64,000 bases of DNA from Polynucleobacter corsicus. Lineage in GTDB: Bacteria; Pseudomonadota; Gammaproteobacteria; Burkholderiales; Burkholderiaceae. The notes under the pieces were generated by a model that saw nothing but the letters and a program-made list of their open reading frames with translations, did not search any database and had not been told where the DNA came from. Shown here one piece after another: positions 26,296 to 35,235 of the stretch. The first letter of the stretch is position 1. Every line of letters begins with the position of its first letter. The stretch lies in assembly GCF_018688255.1 (NCBI RefSeq), contig NZ_CP061314.1:1612001-1676000 (forward strand). Direction: 5' to 3'. The translations under genes were made by a program, and so were the position numbers.

Positions 26296-27099
26296 TCAAG
26301 ACTTAGGGACCTCATTATTGCGGCGCAGCGTCGGCAATCCAACGCCTGTCGCCTCAAATCCACCATCTACGGCCAGCACCTGGCCATTAATGAAGGTTGC
26401 CTCATCGCTACATAAGAACCCAACGGTATTGGCCATCTCTTCAGGGGTGCCGTAACGGCCCAATGGGATCGTATCGTAATAGTCTGAGCGAATCGCCACA
26501 CTATGAACTAACTTTGCCATTTCTGTATCGACTGGACCGGGTGCAATCACATTCACACGCACATTGGAGTTTCCTAACTCGACTGCATATTGCTTGGTCA
26601 ATTGAATAAGGGCAGCTTTACTTGTGCCGTATGCAACCCGCAGAGTGCTGGCCCTCAAACCAGAAATGGAAGCAATATTCACAATCGCACCGCCGCCTTG
26701 CTCTACAATCAATCGGCCAAATACTTGGGAGCAAATGAAAGCACCATCTAAGTTGGTATCGAGGACGGTGCGCCATTCTTCATAAGAGGTTTCAAATGCA
26801 GGCTTAAATACAGCTACTCCAGCGTTATTGACCAAGGCATTGACATTACCAAACGCAGAAATTACTTTCTCAGCGGCACCATCCACCTCTTGTGGTTTAG
26901 ATACATCGCAATGAATGCCAATCACATCAACAGATCCACCAAATGTTTTCATGGTGAAATCAAGTGTGTCTTTATCGATATCTAGGAGTGCAACCCGATA
27001 ACCATGATTTAAAAACCATTGTCCTATTGCCAGACCAATACCACGTGCACCACCCGTGACAACTGCAACGCGATCCCGTATTGAATGTTTTGTATTCAT
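26296..27099 (-). CDS. Short-chain dehydrogenase/reductase
   Basis: A 267-residue classical SDR using NAD(P). The cofactor motif is TGGARGIGLAIG, NNAGV is near residue 90, and the catalytic Tyr/Lys lie in YGTSKAAL with an upstream SIS Ser. IAPGPVDTEM and the C-terminal FINGQVLAVDGGF complete the pattern. In this operon it may dehydrogenate a diol or hydroxy acid formed downstream of the Rieske oxygenase. The substrate is not known. Confidence 0.92.
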   Translation of the reverse strand: MNTKHSIRDRVAVVTGGARGIGLAIGQWFLNHGYRVALLDIDKDTLDFTMKTFGGSVDVIGIHCDVSKPQEVDGAAEKVISAFGNVNALVNNAGVAVFKPAFETSYEEWRTVLDTNLDGAFICSQVFGRLIVEQGGGAIVNIASISGLRASTLRVAYGTSKAALIQLTKQYAVELGNSNVRVNVIAPGPVDTEMAKLVHSVAIRSDYYDTIPLGRYGTPEEMANTVGFLCSDEATFINGQVLAVDGGFEATGVGLPTLRRNNEVPKS

Positions 27100-27118
27100 T
27101 GACTATTAATCTTTCGGC

Positions 27119-28066
27119 TTACTTTACAGATTGACATATTTTTGATTGCTCTAGCATTTTTACTAATGCATATATCGATGCGTTATAAGGCACAGGAATG
27201 CCATGCTTCTTTCCTAATTCCAGGATATGGCCATTTAAAAAATCAATTTCGGTTTTCTTGCCTCTCGCTAAATCTTGTGCAGTTGAAGAACGCTGCGTGA
27301 CCATAGTTGTGGCGATCAGAGCATTTGCCTCTAAAGCCTCTGCTTCCGAAATAAAAACTCCCTCTGCTCTAGCAACTGCTAAAAATTCTTCAGTGGTATG
27401 TTCAATCTGTTGAATGATCTCGGGAACGCGAACCATCTCTCCATAGGTAATTTGACCAATACCGGAGATGCCGTTGTAAGCGCAATTCACCAAGAACTTT
27501 AACCACATGTCCTTCTTGATGTGTTGCGCTATGGAGCAAGGAACGCCCGCACCTTCAAATAGCTTACAAATAGCAGCGAGATTTTCCTGATCCCACTCTT
27601 TGGCTGGCTGCAGTGTTCCGACATAGAGCTCACCCCTACCATGATGTTTCATAGTTCTTTGCCCGAGCATTCCTGTAGCGACATAAACAACTGCCGCATA
27701 CACTGAATTTGAAATCCATTTCGTAGCGATATCTACATTAGCTACACCATTTTGTAAACTCAGAATGACTGCATGACTAGGCACTATCGATGCAATCGCT
27801 TTTATGGTTTTTTCTGTATCTAAAGATTTCACACTAAGCAAAACTAGATCAGCATCCTCCAAAACAGACAAATCATCAGAAGCCCGAATACTCACTACAT
27901 CTTGAAAGGATTTACAGTCCATCTCGAGGCCAAACTCATTGATCGCTTGGACCCGTTCAGATCTCCCAATCAGGGTGACATCGTGACCAGCGCGCGCCAG
28001 CATGCCACCGAAATAGCAGCCAACTGCGCCTGCGCCTAGTACATAGATTTTTTGATATTTTGACAA
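27119..28066 (-). CDS. Ketopantoate-reductase-family (PanE-like) protein
   Basis: A protein of about 315 residues with the nucleotide-binding start KIYVLGAGAVGCYFGGMLARAGHDV, then LLSVKSLDTE, ILSLQNGV and the family C-terminal helical domain (FLVNCAYNGISGI, GKKTEIDFLNGHILELGKKHGIPVPYN). The frame stays open to a TTG at 28138, overlapping the reductase gene; the TTG at 28066 gives a normal N-terminus and avoids overlap. Its place in a catabolic operon suggests oxidation or reduction of a keto/hydroxy acid rather than pantothenate synthesis. Confidence 0.82.
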   Translation of the reverse strand: MSKYQKIYVLGAGAVGCYFGGMLARAGHDVTLIGRSERVQAINEFGLEMDCKSFQDVVSIRASDDLSVLEDADLVLLSVKSLDTEKTIKAIASIVPSHAVILSLQNGVANVDIATKWISNSVYAAVVYVATGMLGQRTMKHHGRGELYVGTLQPAKEWDQENLAAICKLFEGAGVPCSIAQHIKKDMWLKFLVNCAYNGISGIGQITYGEMVRVPEIIQQIEHTTEEFLAVARAEGVFISEAEALEANALIATTMVTQRSSTAQDLARGKKTEIDFLNGHILELGKKHGIPVPYNASIYALVKMLEQSKICQSVK

Positions 28067-28092
28067 AGAAATAAAGTCTATTAAAAGTTCTT

Positions 28093-29106
28093 TTATAAAT
28101 CGAGAACCAATGTTCCACTTTTTATATGAGAGATACAAGGAGTTAAATATTCTGCATGTTCAGCATCACTCAAAATACAATCTCCATGCTCTACATCTCC
28201 ACTGATGTAGCGTGTTTTACAGGTGCCGCAAAGACCTGATTGACATGAAGTAGAGACATCAACTCCTAGTTTTGCCAACGCATCAATTAATGACTCCGAT
28301 CGCAAGAGGGCTATTTTTTGGCCAGTGCTCTGAATTTGAATAGCTAATTCACTAGCATCTACATTAACCTCGGCTTGACCACCCTCTTTTTCAGGAGGCT
28401 TGAAGTGTTCAAAATGAACATGAATATCACTCCGTTCTTTTGCAGCTTGAGCACATGCCTTCATGAATCCCGCTGGCCCACAATAATAGAGATGGGAGCC
28501 AGCCTCAAGCCCCCGAACCATTTCCGTAATATTCAAACCATTGCCAGAAATACCGCCATCCAAATGGAACTGAACTTCACCTGCATCCGATAAATTCCGA
28601 AGCTCCTGGTGAAATGCAATATTTTCTTGAGAGCGTGCGCAGTAGTGGAGTTCAAATGGGATGCCTAAAGATTTCAGGCGATGACTCATCGACTTCAGGG
28701 GAGTAATACCAATACCACCGGCCAATAAAATGACTTTCTTCGCGGATTCATCCAGTTGAAAATGATTGCGCGGATTGCTTACTGACAAGGAATCGCCCAC
28801 TCTGAGTGCCTGATGAACTTCTTTTGAGCCACCGCGTCCGTGCTCATCACGCAATACTCCAACTACATAACGATTCTTTTCTACAGGGTCATTACTCAAA
28901 GAGTACTGACGGATAGCGCCTGATGGTAAATGCAGATCAATATGTGAACCTGCGTCAAAAGGTGGCAGTGCTTCTCCATCTTCAGAAACTAGCTCATACG
29001 AATGAATTGCGCTAGCCTCATGACGGATTCGTTTTATTTTTAATTGTAGTAATTTTTTGTCCGCCACTTTTTTGTCTCGCTCAAAAAAAAGATGGGCTAT
29101 AAGCAC
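28093..29106 (-). CDS. PDR/VanB-type oxygenase reductase (FMN, NAD, 2Fe-2S)
   Basis: A reductase of about 337 residues that passes electrons from NAD(P)H to the adjacent Rieske oxygenase. The flavin motif is RQYSLSNDP, the nucleotide motif ILLAGGIGITPLKSM plus YYCGPAGFM, and the C-terminal plant-type ferredoxin domain has CQSGLCGTC with a fourth Cys in LTPCISH. This domain order (flavin, NAD, ferredoxin) defines the phthalate dioxygenase reductase class. Starts at GTG 29106 or GTG 29067 are both possible. Confidence 0.92.
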   Translation of the reverse strand: MLIAHLFFERDKKVADKKLLQLKIKRIRHEASAIHSYELVSEDGEALPPFDAGSHIDLHLPSGAIRQYSLSNDPVEKNRYVVGVLRDEHGRGGSKEVHQALRVGDSLSVSNPRNHFQLDESAKKVILLAGGIGITPLKSMSHRLKSLGIPFELHYCARSQENIAFHQELRNLSDAGEVQFHLDGGISGNGLNITEMVRGLEAGSHLYYCGPAGFMKACAQAAKERSDIHVHFEHFKPPEKEGGQAEVNVDASELAIQIQSTGQKIALLRSESLIDALAKLGVDVSTSCQSGLCGTCKTRYISGDVEHGDCILSDAEHAEYLTPCISHIKSGTLVLDL

Positions 29107-29130
29107 AGCCTATCTCTTTCAATACTTAAA

Positions 29131-30690
29131 TTAATGTTTAAATTGGCCTTTTGCAGTCTGCTCAAGCTCTTCCATCTTGTTCTTAACAAACTCAATACGC
29201 TCTCTACCCTTGTATTGTTCGCTTTCAGTAAGAATGGCAATCACTCCTTTGGCAACAAAACGTCTTTGTGCAACTTCCTCTTCTGTAGTTGCGCCAATAG
29301 GTAGCTCAAATACATTGCCAGAACAGTAGCTATTAGGCGCCCCACCAACTTCTTTTAGCCACTTAGAAAATGCTTCTGCACTAGCCGCCGGATTGGATCC
29401 ACGAACTGCATCACGCAACATTTTTCTAAAGAGATAAGGACCTGCATCAAACTTTGTTGGGTTCTCTAAAGCATGAATTGCAATAGGTCGCTGACTAATA
29501 ATTGCCTCATAGTCACCAGGTGCATATTGAGCCATCTTGTAGTTTGACCTGGATCTGTGATCGGTAGGAATCTCTACGACATCGTTAATCGTGTGATTAC
29601 CAAAGCGCTCCGCCCTACGCAATGCTACCTGTCCGTCCAAGAAGTCAATAGACTCGTATCCCACAAGTTCTTTTTGACCAATGCCGCGAGTATCGATGCC
29701 AGGGCCCATTACACGCCAACCGATCATTTTGCTATTAAAGTCATCGACTGGAACTGTCCAGCGAATAATATGAAAGCGGCTAAATAATTTTTTATTTTCG
29801 CCATCTTCAGACGTATAAGCATGCAGACTTAAGTTTGGAAGTACTTGATGCTGTACGCGGATAAATAATTTATCGTTATTTACACGACGTGCACCTGAAC
29901 AAGCTAAACCACGACCGCCATGAATGGGCACAAATTGCATATCAGGATGAACTTCCATGGTTGGCGCACCTACCTCGTCAAAGGTGGTTCCCTGGTAGTG
30001 CCCACCCACCACATTCTTAGCTGCATGTAATTCAGCGGTGTGAAAATTATCTGCCGCATTATCTTGCACTTGCAACCAATTGCAATGCTGAAAATTGCTA
30101 TAAGGAACTAACTCGTCACCTTCTGCAACAGTAAAGTCCGCCTCCCACTCTGGGAATGGCGGCTCCTTATCTGGCGGCCCCATGTATGCAAAGACTAAAC
30201 CATTTTTTTCAAAAGCTTTATAAGCACCTTGTTGAATTGAGCAGGCATATTTTTCAGCTTCTACCTCTTCGCCTTTGGGAAAGGGCGCATTCAGACAAGT
30301 GCCGTCTACATCAAACACCATGCCGTGATAACAACATTTAATCCCATGCTCCTGAATCAAGCCGTACTCAAGTGATGCACCGCGATGCACACAATGTGCA
30401 TGCAACACACCAACGCTACCGCTGCCGTCACGAAAGGCGACTAATTCCTCTCCTAAGATCGTCAAAAACCTGGGTGTATCCGTCAGTTCAATTGACATAC
30501 AAACCGGATGCCAAAAACCGCGCATATACTCACCCATAGGAGTGCCGGGCCCAACTTCCGTTAACTCTGGATCATGCCCTGGAACTTTATTGGTGTAATA
30601 ACCACCAAAAGGCACCAATTTTTTAGTTGTTGCTGCTGAACCAGCTGATGCACTAACCTTCTTTTCCGCCTGCTCTTGCTTAGTTGTCAT
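29131..30690 (-). CDS. Rieske non-heme iron oxygenase alpha subunit
   Basis: A 519-residue oxygenase that hydroxylates or demethylates an aromatic acid. The Rieske cluster ligands are C100/H102 (CVHRGASL) and C119/H122 (KCCYHG). The mononuclear iron ligands are H217 and H222 in DNFHTAELH. It belongs to the LigX/phthalate 4,5-dioxygenase-like group that works without a beta subunit, matching the adjacent PDR-type reductase. It is longer than the usual 430-450 residues, with an N-terminal extension of roughly 30-40 residues. AGGAG lies upstream of the ATG. A palindromic operator lies at 30725-30747. The substrate is unknown. Confidence 0.93.
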   Translation of the reverse strand: MTTKQEQAEKKVSASAGSAATTKKLVPFGGYYTNKVPGHDPELTEVGPGTPMGEYMRGFWHPVCMSIELTDTPRFLTILGEELVAFRDGSGSVGVLHAHCVHRGASLEYGLIQEHGIKCCYHGMVFDVDGTCLNAPFPKGEEVEAEKYACSIQQGAYKAFEKNGLVFAYMGPPDKEPPFPEWEADFTVAEGDELVPYSNFQHCNWLQVQDNAADNFHTAELHAAKNVVGGHYQGTTFDEVGAPTMEVHPDMQFVPIHGGRGLACSGARRVNNDKLFIRVQHQVLPNLSLHAYTSEDGENKKLFSRFHIIRWTVPVDDFNSKMIGWRVMGPGIDTRGIGQKELVGYESIDFLDGQVALRRAERFGNHTINDVVEIPTDHRSRSNYKMAQYAPGDYEAIISQRPIAIHALENPTKFDAGPYLFRKMLRDAVRGSNPAASAEAFSKWLKEVGGAPNSYCSGNVFELPIGATTEEEVAQRRFVAKGVIAILTESEQYKGRERIEFVKNKMEELEQTAKGQFKH

Positions 30691-30724
30691 TCCTAGGATC
30701 TCCTGTTTTTTGACTATTTTACGT

Positions 30725-30747
30725 ACTCCGTATACTGTATACAGAGT
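30725..30747. promoter_or_regulatory. Palindromic operator of the divergent GntR regulator
   Basis: Two 11-base half-sites, ACTCCGTATAC and GTATACAGAGT, flank a central T; 10 of 11 positions are symmetric. The GTATAC core resembles operators of FadR-type GntR regulators. It lies between the oxygenase operon and the gntR gene, overlapping AT-rich promoter-like sequence (TATATTAT), so it could control both. Confidence 0.65.
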
Positions 30748-30818
30748 ATATTATAGTTTTTGAACACCCATACTGTGTAAAACTACCTCCATCAAGCCCT
30801 TAAAACCCTGAAAAGTAG

Positions 30819-31484
30819 ATGCTGTCTCAACTGAATAAACTTCCCGCAAGAACTGACTATGTCGACGCAGTTTATAAAGCCCTGCTTGACGCTATTAGTG
30901 ACGGCTCACTACCCCCAGGCACCAGAATCACTCAGGAAGAAATTGCTGAGCAAATGAACGTATCACGCTTGCCGGTCTTACAAGCCCTTCGCATGTTAAA
31001 AAATGATGGTTTTGTAGAGGACGCCCCGGGGAGAGGGGTTCAAGTCACAGCACTCAATATTGAATGGATTGATAAACTTTATGAAGTGCGTGGTGCGCTT
31101 GACTCTCTAGCCGCAAAATTAGCGGCGCTAAAGAAATGTGTCATTGATCCCGCCTTAATTCAGAATGGACGCTCTATTTCAGAAAAAGGGGATGTTAGAG
31201 CACTAATCGATGCTGACATGGCCTTTCATAGCGCTATTTATGAAGCCTCTGAAAATCCTTTGATTGCTAAAAGTGCTCACTTACACTGGGTTCATCTGCG
31301 AAGAGTTATGGGTGCCGTTTTACAATCCACGCAACGGTCAGCTATCTGGGATGAGCATCAGGCAATTGCTGATGCAATTAAAAACGGGGATGAGAAAAAA
31401 GCTTCTGAACTATCGGAATTGCATGCCATGCGAGCGAGAAAGAATCTGATTCACCAGCTCAGCGAAGTCCTAACTAGCCATTAA
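30819..31484 (+). CDS. GntR-family transcriptional regulator with FCD domain
   Basis: A 221-residue regulator. The N-terminal winged helix reads DAISDGSLPPGTRITQEEIAEQMNVSRLPVLQALRML, and the C-terminal FCD ligand domain contains DMAFHSAIYEASENP and the late ADAIKNGDEKKASELSELHAMRAR. Metal/ligand residues D, H and H of FCD are present. It is divergent from the Rieske operon with the palindrome between them, so it most likely represses that operon until an acid inducer is bound. Confidence 0.93.
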   Translation: MLSQLNKLPARTDYVDAVYKALLDAISDGSLPPGTRITQEEIAEQMNVSRLPVLQALRMLKNDGFVEDAPGRGVQVTALNIEWIDKLYEVRGALDSLAAKLAALKKCVIDPALIQNGRSISEKGDVRALIDADMAFHSAIYEASENPLIAKSAHLHWVHLRRVMGAVLQSTQRSAIWDEHQAIADAIKNGDEKKASELSELHAMRARKNLIHQLSEVLTSH

Positions 31485-31511
31485 AAAATCCCAGCAGTAC
31501 TGGGATTTTTT
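31483..31511. terminator. Bidirectional terminator between gntR and aldolase genes
   Basis: A 12-bp perfect stem AAAAAATCCCAG/CTGGGATTTTTT with a 5-base loop gives a T run on both strands. It overlaps the gntR stop and sits 20 bp from the convergent aldolase-like gene. Confidence 0.9.
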
Positions 31512-31530
31512 AATGGACTTCAATCTGATC

Positions 31531-32370
31531 TTAAGCAAACATATCTGGTTGGTTTTCTTTCAAATAACCCCAGATTGGTTGAAAATGAAGCCAGCCAATG
31601 TATTCACTACCTACATGCTCACGACTGTAACGAGCGACTTCAGGTGTAAGCATATTCGGCTTAATGCCAGTAGCTTCGACCATCATTTGTTGCTTGCAGC
31701 AACGCTCTAGAGCAATAAACCAAAATGCAGCTGCTTCAATACTATGACGACTGACCGTTAACAAGCCATGATTGCGGTGAATAATTGCCTTCACTTTTTT
31801 TAATGATCCCGCAACGTTGTAACCTGAGTTATCTTCAACTGCAACTTGCCCTGCTTGTTCAGACAAGACCATGTGGTCTTCATAAAATGCAGCTGCATCT
31901 TGAGAAATAGGATCCAACGGTTTACCAAGAGCAGCAAATGCAGTTCCATAAATAGTGTGAGCATGGCACATCGCAACAATATCAGGATGCTTTTCATGTA
32001 CTGCCGCATGCAACACAAAGCCTGCGCGATTCAATGCATGCTTACCCTCCAAAATATTGCCATCGTGATCCGCCAAAATGAGATTAGATACCTTGACTTG
32101 ATCAAAATGCACTGCCATTGGATTAGTCCAATACAGGTGTGGATGCTCTGGGTCACGCACAGTCAAGTGCCCCGCAAATCCGTAATCAAACTTTTCTAAA
32201 GCAAATGCACGACATGCGGCAACCAAACGCTCCTTGAGATGTTGACGCTCTTCAGCAAAGCTGTTGAATTTAGGCTGATAAGGAAAAATCAGATTTTTAT
32301 CTTCTGGTTGATAAATAGACTCTCTTCCGCCCAAGTCCAACTTACGTTCTTTTTCCATCACTTCAGCCAT
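31531..32370 (-). CDS. Class II aldolase/adducin family protein
   Basis: A 279-residue protein of the fuculose-aldolase/adducin fold. Metal-binding histidines are seen in AAVHEKHPDIVAMCHAHTIYG (HAH pair) and in AIIHRNHGLLTVSRH. This family includes sugar-phosphate aldolases and decarboxylases of dihydroxy-aromatic acids, so in this setting a decarboxylase or lyase role on the oxygenase product is plausible. The ATG at 32370 has AAGGGG at 7-base spacing and is preferred to the GTG at 32376. Confidence 0.9.
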   Translation of the reverse strand: MAEVMEKERKLDLGGRESIYQPEDKNLIFPYQPKFNSFAEERQHLKERLVAACRAFALEKFDYGFAGHLTVRDPEHPHLYWTNPMAVHFDQVKVSNLILADHDGNILEGKHALNRAGFVLHAAVHEKHPDIVAMCHAHTIYGTAFAALGKPLDPISQDAAAFYEDHMVLSEQAGQVAVEDNSGYNVAGSLKKVKAIIHRNHGLLTVSRHSIEAAAFWFIALERCCKQQMMVEATGIKPNMLTPEVARYSREHVGSEYIGWLHFQPIWGYLKENQPDMFA

Positions 32371-32473
32371 GGTCACACCCCTTCTCTGTCAATATTCATT
32401 TCAGGTGAACTGATTCAGTTCACCAATTAACAGCAATCATGGGCTTTTGTGAGCGTTTTGACAAACGATAACT

Positions 32474-32491
32474 ATTCATAGATAGATGAAT
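32474..32491. promoter_or_regulatory. Possible LysR operator
   Basis: An inverted repeat ATTCAT/ATGAAT with a 6-base spacer lies in the divergent intergenic region between the aldolase and lysR genes, 24 bp before the lysR start. It is the only symmetric site seen there. The assignment is tentative. Confidence 0.3.
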
Positions 32492-32515
32492 AATAATCAT
32501 GTATATTATATTTAC

Positions 32516-33412
32516 ATGAGAAATATTCCTAACTATATCTTATTGAGGGCTTTTGAGGCGGCTGCACGGCTAGAAAGCTTTACGCTGGCGGCAAAAGAAC
32601 TGCATCTGACTCAGTCTGCCATCAGTCATCAGATTCGTGAGCTTGAGGACTATTTTGGTAAATCATTATTTTTGCGTCAGAACCGCAGGGTAGCACCCAC
32701 AGCAGAAGGTCGTCGACTATTAGATTCACTCTCAAGAGTTTTTGATGTCATTGAAGCGGCCTGCAATGAAGTCACTCTTGCGCCCAGCTCACAAGTTCTT
32801 GCCTTGCACTGCTCACCTAGCTTTGCCGCAAAATGGTTAAGCCCCAGATTGCCAGAGTTTATTAAAGATAATCCCGACATCACCATTCGCTTAACTTCTG
32901 GGGCTGACCATATTGATTTATTGCGCAATCAAGAAATTGATATCGCCATCTCTTATCAATTTTCTCATGAGGGTCCCGGAGTAACCTCGCTTTCCCTGGG
33001 CGAAGAGAAAATTACACCACTTTGTTCCCCAGATTTGATTGATCCGAATATTCCTGTTGAGGAATTGATGAGCAAATTAACGCTCATCGAATCCTCACTG
33101 AATCACCATAGTTGGGAGCAGTGGTTTGAAATCAATCACCTCAAAAATCCCTCAACTAGAAAAATCGCCTTCGATCGTGCAGCCCTCTCAGTATCAGCCG
33201 CTGTAGACGGCATCGGAGTTGTACTAGAAAGCATCCGCTTTGCAGAAAGAGAAATTTCACGTGGAGAGTTAGTAGAAATTGGCGCAAGGGTTTTTCTACC
33301 AACAATGGATAGAACCCATTTTCTCTCTTTTAAATCTAATACCAAGAACAATCACAAAATTAAACTTTTTAAAGAATGGATTTGCACTAAGGCAGGAGTA
33401 GCTACAGAGTGA
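32516..33412 (+). CDS. LysR-family regulator (GcvA-like)
   Basis: A 298-residue regulator. The N-terminal helix-turn-helix is LLRAFEAAARLESFTLAAKELHLTQSAISHQIRELEDYFG, followed by a substrate-binding domain of type 2 periplasmic fold. The pattern is that of the GcvA/AmpR branch. A longer frame to 32486 exists, but the ATG at 32516 gives the normal N-terminus. It is divergent from the aldolase and overlaps the transporter gene downstream by 4 bp, so it may control either. Confidence 0.92.
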   Translation: MRNIPNYILLRAFEAAARLESFTLAAKELHLTQSAISHQIRELEDYFGKSLFLRQNRRVAPTAEGRRLLDSLSRVFDVIEAACNEVTLAPSSQVLALHCSPSFAAKWLSPRLPEFIKDNPDITIRLTSGADHIDLLRNQEIDIAISYQFSHEGPGVTSLSLGEEKITPLCSPDLIDPNIPVEELMSKLTLIESSLNHHSWEQWFEINHLKNPSTRKIAFDRAALSVSAAVDGIGVVLESIRFAEREISRGELVEIGARVFLPTMDRTHFLSFKSNTKNNHKIKLFKEWICTKAGVATE

Positions 33413-34278
33413 ATTCACCAATATTCTTGTTTATATTAAGCGGAATTTGCTTTTCTAGTGTAGATGCTATTGCCAAGATTCTCGTTCAGGATACCAATCT
33501 CATTGCAGTGGTATGGTCTCGATTTTTTGGTCAGCTCTTACTCGCAGCTCCGATTGCATGGTACTTCTTAGGTAAGAATTTTTGGCGTACTCGTCATTTA
33601 GGCTTACAGTTATTTAGGTCTTGCTTATTAGTGGCTACTGCCACCTTATTTTTTGCGGGATTAAATTGGCTACCATTAGCAGAAGCATCCTCTATTACTT
33701 TCACCGCGCCAATTTGGGTGGCAATTCTATCGGGCTCGATTTTAGGTGAGCGTGTTGGCTTGAAAGAATGGCTAATAGCTGGGGTCGGGTTCTTGGGAAT
33801 CCTCTTTATTGCTAGGCCAGGGTCGGCTATTTTTCATTTAGCCGCTTTGCTACTTGTCATGATGGCATTTTTGAACGCTATTTTCCAGCTCTATACACGC
33901 AAACTCACTCAAGATTCTGCATACACCACCTTTTTTTATAGCGGTATCGTTGGCTTAATAGCGTCAACTGCCTTACTCCCCTATGCGGATCCACTCCCTG
34001 TTTTGCCCGTCTACGAATATGCCTTATTTGGATTGTTAGGCTTGTTGGGTGGATTTGCACATTTACTGGTTGTACTCGCCTTCTATCAAATGCGGCCTTA
34101 CAAACTCACCCCGCTGGTTTTCTTGCAATTAATCTGGGCGGTTGGATATGGCTATCTCATTTTTGGACAGCTTCCAGATGGCCTCAGTGCGCTCGGCATG
34201 GTTCTTATCGCCGCTTCAGGTATTTGGCTCATCTGGAATCATCACTCTGCAGGCGTTGAGGATCCCAATAAGACTTAA
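33409..34278 (+). CDS. DMT-superfamily (EamA) transporter
   Basis: A 289-residue permease of ten predicted helices in two EamA repeats; SITFTAPIWVAILSGSILGERVG is the signature of the first repeat's end and LTPLVFLQLIWAVGYGYLIFGQLPD of the second. It starts with GTG overlapping the lysR stop (GTGA). Members export or import metabolites; the direction and solute are unknown. Confidence 0.9.
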   Translation: MNSPIFLFILSGICFSSVDAIAKILVQDTNLIAVVWSRFFGQLLLAAPIAWYFLGKNFWRTRHLGLQLFRSCLLVATATLFFAGLNWLPLAEASSITFTAPIWVAILSGSILGERVGLKEWLIAGVGFLGILFIARPGSAIFHLAALLLVMMAFLNAIFQLYTRKLTQDSAYTTFFYSGIVGLIASTALLPYADPLPVLPVYEYALFGLLGLLGGFAHLLVVLAFYQMRPYKLTPLVFLQLIWAVGYGYLIFGQLPDGLSALGMVLIAASGIWLIWNHHSAGVEDPNKT

Positions 34279-34292
34279 TAAAAAGAATTCGG

Positions 34293-35156
34293 TTATTTCT
34301 TTAACCAGCTAATGATGAGTTTAGTGACCGCCTCAGGCTGCTCGCGATGTAAAAAATGACCTGCATTATCGACTAGCTGAAAGTCATATTCGCCCGTGAA
34401 ATACTGTGACTGCTCTAGCATGAGCTCTGCTCTTAGGTCCTCTCGTCCGCAAAGGGCTAATGTAGGAACCTTGATTGGACGCGCCATTTTTTCTCTGACA
34501 GCAGCAAGATTGGGATCGGCTTTAGCAGGATCAAACATCGCGCGGTAATAAGCCAATGTGGCTGCAAGTACCCCTGGCTTTTCTAGCGTTTTTTTCACTG
34601 CCTGAATATGCTGTTCATCACGGTGACTTGGAATGGTCCAATAAGCCCAAAGATAATCAATAAATGCTTGATTGTTTGCGAGGATCGCTTTTTCTGGAAG
34701 ATCGGCCAGTTGAAAGAACCACCAATGAAACGATCGATGAATATGTCTCGGATTGACTAAACTCTCGGTGACTTGACCCGGGTGGGGGACCGCCATGACT
34801 ACAACCCGGGTAATCAATTCTGGATATGCTGCCAGTAATGCATAGGCAATGATCGCACCCCAATCTTGACCCACTAAATAAACCGGCTCTCCACCAGAGA
34901 GCCCATTAATGAAAGCGGCAATATCTTCTACTAAAGTCGCTTTGTCATAGAAGCCATCTTGAGGAATTTCAGTAGGCGCATAACCACGCAAATAAGGCGT
35001 TACTACTCGATAGCCTTGCGCAACTAAAGTGGGTACTTGATGACTCCAAGTGCTCGCAATATCAGGGAAACCATGTAACAATACTATCAAGGGGCCTTGG
35101 CCCTCTTCGTGGTACGCGAATTTGATACCGTTAGCTTCAATATATTTAATAGTCAT
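34293..35156 (-). CDS. Epoxide-hydrolase-like alpha/beta hydrolase
   Basis: A 287-residue alpha/beta hydrolase. The oxyanion motif is HGFPDIASTW, the nucleophile elbow is VGQDWGAI with Asp as nucleophile, and the final His is in NAGHFLHREQPE. An Asp nucleophile in GQDWG is typical of soluble epoxide hydrolases and some dehalogenases. The frame extends upstream to 35294 but that part is over the neighbouring gene's 3' end; the ATG at 35156 gives the normal N-terminus (TIKYIEANGIKFAYHEEG). Confidence 0.88.
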   Translation of the reverse strand: MTIKYIEANGIKFAYHEEGQGPLIVLLHGFPDIASTWSHQVPTLVAQGYRVVTPYLRGYAPTEIPQDGFYDKATLVEDIAAFINGLSGGEPVYLVGQDWGAIIAYALLAAYPELITRVVVMAVPHPGQVTESLVNPRHIHRSFHWWFFQLADLPEKAILANNQAFIDYLWAYWTIPSHRDEQHIQAVKKTLEKPGVLAATLAYYRAMFDPAKADPNLAAVREKMARPIKVPTLALCGREDLRAELMLEQSQYFTGEYDFQLVDNAGHFLHREQPEAVTKLIISWLKK

Positions 35157-35182
35157 AGTGTGATCTGTTGGTATTTCAAAGC

Positions 35183-35208
35183 AAGACGCCGCTTCGAGGC
35201 GGCGTCTT
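35183..35208 (-). terminator. Terminator of the ABC binding-protein gene
   Basis: A GC-rich 10-bp stem AAGACGCCGC/GCGGCGTCTT with a 6-base loop lies just after the binding-protein stop. The T tract on the minus side is weak, but a T/A-rich stretch flanks both sides. Confidence 0.6.
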
Positions 35209-35235
35209 TTAAAAAAGCACATCAGTTTGAGTGCA

